Positions 62,058 to 64,000 of a stretch of 64,000 bases of DNA are shown piece after piece. Source of the DNA: Pseudanabaena sp. Salubria-1 (lineage in GTDB: Bacteria; Cyanobacteriota; Cyanobacteriia; Pseudanabaenales; Pseudanabaenaceae); NCBI GenBank assembly GCA_023336205.1, contig JALQCR010000024.1:39156-103155 (forward strand), given 5' to 3'. The notes under the pieces are model-generated. The model was not told the origin of the DNA. It saw only the letters and a list, made by a program, of their open reading frames with translations, and did no database searches. The position numbers and the translations under genes were made by a program. Each line of letters begins with the position of its first letter. Position 1 is the stretch's first letter.

Positions 62058-62861
62058 ATGAGAAAAACTCTTGGCTTTCTAACTGAAATTGAGTTCTTTA
62101 TCAAGATTGCAGTTATATGTACTTTACTCCAACAGCTTTTTTATTTATTCCTGAAAGATATTGAAATGCCTTTTGAGTTTCAAGTATTGCTGTACTATAT
62201 GGTAGGTTCTATTTCTTTTTATGGGATAGGATTCCTAATTGAAAAATGTCTCAAAAAGAATGAGATTTGGAGAGATAAACTCAATATTCGGGTTGTTAAA
62301 GTTAAGGAACAAGATTTCCCCAATTTTACTCCGAAAGGAATTATTTTGGGAGAATTAAAATCTTTAATTGCCGCATTTATAATACTTTTCTTAGCACCAG
62401 AAGTGCATCGAGGGAATAGTTTGTCCCTCAATTTTGTATGGTTTTTAATGAGAATAGTTGTTGCCGATTTCTGTTTCTATATTAGTCATTATATTTTGCA
62501 TAAATATTTTTTGAAAATACATCTTAAACATCATGAGTTTCGAGACTCATCCAGTTTTGTAGCTTCTCATAAAAGTTTATCTGAATACATAATTACTACA
62601 ATTACCGATCTTTTACCCGTTTTTATATTTGGATGCGATCTCTCTCAGATCTGTGCTTGGACTATCGTAGGTAATTTTTATAACCTAGAAGGGCATAGCT
62701 CTCTATCGATTTTCTTCGTTTCGTCAGATTTTCATGACCGTCATCATACCTGTTTTAAAGGTAACTATGGCATTCAAGGCTTCTGGGATCGGATATTTGG
62801 AACACAGGCTAAGAATACAAGAAAACAAGGAATTTTATTTCCTACCAACTACTTACAGTAA
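62058..62861 (+). CDS. Sterol desaturase / fatty acid hydroxylase family protein
   Basis: HYILHKYFLKIHLKHHEFRDSS; NLEGHSS; DFHDRHHTCFKGNYGI. Confidence 0.85.
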   Translation: MRKTLGFLTEIEFFIKIAVICTLLQQLFYLFLKDIEMPFEFQVLLYYMVGSISFYGIGFLIEKCLKKNEIWRDKLNIRVVKVKEQDFPNFTPKGIILGELKSLIAAFIILFLAPEVHRGNSLSLNFVWFLMRIVVADFCFYISHYILHKYFLKIHLKHHEFRDSSSFVASHKSLSEYIITTITDLLPVFIFGCDLSQICAWTIVGNFYNLEGHSSLSIFFVSSDFHDRHHTCFKGNYGIQGFWDRIFGTQAKNTRKQGILFPTNYLQ

Positions 62862-62885
62862 GCAGTTGCGCAAAGTTTAATATTG

Positions 62886-63359
62886 TTAAATCTCAGGTGG
62901 GTTGAGTCTTACCATGACCCATGTTACATAAGTGCCTATGGGACTCCAGAGTAAATATGGCATTAATAACCATCCAGCTAAGCTGGAAATTTGCCAAACT
63001 TGGGTCGTTAAAACTAACCCAAAAATAAAACCGATCGCCCCTGAAAACACTCCAGCCCTAACATTGCGTAAACGGGTCATGACTGGGGTGTAGGACAAAA
63101 TCGCGAATTCAACGATCGCGTAACTTGCCATGAGCAACCATGTGCTGAACACTGAGGGTTGAGCTTCCCATAGTGCGGTGGCAGAGGTAATACCGCAAAT
63201 AAAGATAAATATCCAGATAAAGGGAATGGCTTTTTCAAAGGTTAGCCATCGAGGGCGGCGCAATCGCATAAACCATTTGTAGTCGCTAGGAAAAAGCTTA
63301 TTAAATGCAAAGCCTCCTCCAAATGCGGCAGTTCCGATTACTAGCCAAGTAGTTATCAT
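62886..63359 (-). CDS. TspO/MBR-like membrane protein
   Basis: WFMRLRRPRWLTFEKAIPFIWIFIF; LLWSPIGTYVTWVMVRLNP. Confidence 0.75.
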   Translation of the reverse strand: MITTWLVIGTAAFGGGFAFNKLFPSDYKWFMRLRRPRWLTFEKAIPFIWIFIFICGITSATALWEAQPSVFSTWLLMASYAIVEFAILSYTPVMTRLRNVRAGVFSGAIGFIFGLVLTTQVWQISSLAGWLLMPYLLWSPIGTYVTWVMVRLNPPEI

Positions 63360-63361
63360 GC

Positions 63362-63871
63362 TTATCTCCGATCTTCGATCTCGCAACCATCGGCACAACG
63401 TCCTTGGCTATTATTTCCATAATTTTCGCGTTCTTTTTGGTATTGCTGCCGTTTTGCCACGATAGTTTTAAGATTGCCTCGACCAGTCAGCAGAAGTCGA
63501 TAGTCTGCCCAAACGCCATAGAGTAAATCAGCTAAACGCCCAAAAATGGGGATTTTGGTAATCGCATAGATCCAGCCGATACCGAGAATATCGTATGTTT
63601 GGCGAAATACTTCGACATTTTGGACGATCTCATCGTCAGGTAATACCGCATGAATTCGTCCCATTGCTGTCTCAAAATCTATCCCAGCATTGTCGGTGGG
63701 TTCATAGTCATCGGCGGCAATATCTACAAAATTAATTAACCCGCGATCGCCATCTTTGCTTTTTAAAAAGTTTACTTCACGCACACATAGAGGACATGCG
63801 CCATCATAGAGCAGCTTGATTTTCCAAGTTTTAGCGTTGGTTTCTTTGACGTTTGTCTGCGGAGATAGCAT
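63362..63871 (-). CDS. DCC1-like thiol-disulfide oxidoreductase (DUF393)
   Basis: KIKLLYDGACPLCVREVNFLKSKD. Confidence 0.88.
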   Translation of the reverse strand: MLSPQTNVKETNAKTWKIKLLYDGACPLCVREVNFLKSKDGDRGLINFVDIAADDYEPTDNAGIDFETAMGRIHAVLPDDEIVQNVEVFRQTYDILGIGWIYAITKIPIFGRLADLLYGVWADYRLLLTGRGNLKTIVAKRQQYQKERENYGNNSQGRCADGCEIEDRR

Positions 63872-64000
63872 TTTGTTGGGCTTGTTTTTGGTTTAGCCCT
63901 ATTTTATCGCGATCGCTAATGATCCCAATAAAACCCAAAAATGTTGCGGGGGGGGGGGGGCCGCCCCCCAAATTTTTTTTTTTTTTTTTTTTTTTTTTGT

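Overview
Cyanobacterial chromosomal window (HIP1 GCGATCGC motifs throughout; ccmK-like, desB-type desaturase, lpxD, aroQ, clpS, recQ, tRNA-Tyr), Pseudanabaena-like by overall impression. The core genes are ordinary, but mobile DNA has heavily eroded the window. I reconstructed exact insertion points for several elements: an ISL3 element (8-bp TSD), IS5/IS1031-like (TTA), IS1595 (8 bp), an IS4-like element (7 bp), IS30 (TTT), a second DDE element (7 bp), and an IS1 without TSD. There are also five near-identical copies of a 134-bp MITE whose ends match the resident ISL3 element; every copy has a perfect 8-bp TSD. These insertions break a pentapeptide-repeat gene (twice), a DUF1016 nuclease gene, an FHA-PAS-GGDEF-EAL gene (twice), a hybrid CheA gene, a HEPN-like gene and a B12/radical-SAM gene. 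The most exciting candidates are: (1) a probable integron gene-cassette array without integrase (CALIN-like) at about 22.1-26.4 kb, with one textbook-like attC at 23335-23420 whose 1L core contains the stop codon of an aspartic-protease gene, one imperfect attC and one half-site, carrying a Tse2-like toxin candidate and other uncharacterised pairs; (2) a compact three-gene operon at about 47.9-49.6 kb (HEPN-like protein, unannotated 50-aa protein, LRAT/NlpC-like protein) whose first gene is split near its 5' end by an IS; (3) the ISL3-derived MITE burst; (4) a family of long near-perfect gene-end palindromes sharing a GGCGC-NNN-GCGCC centre. All calls are by eye; no searches or folding were run.
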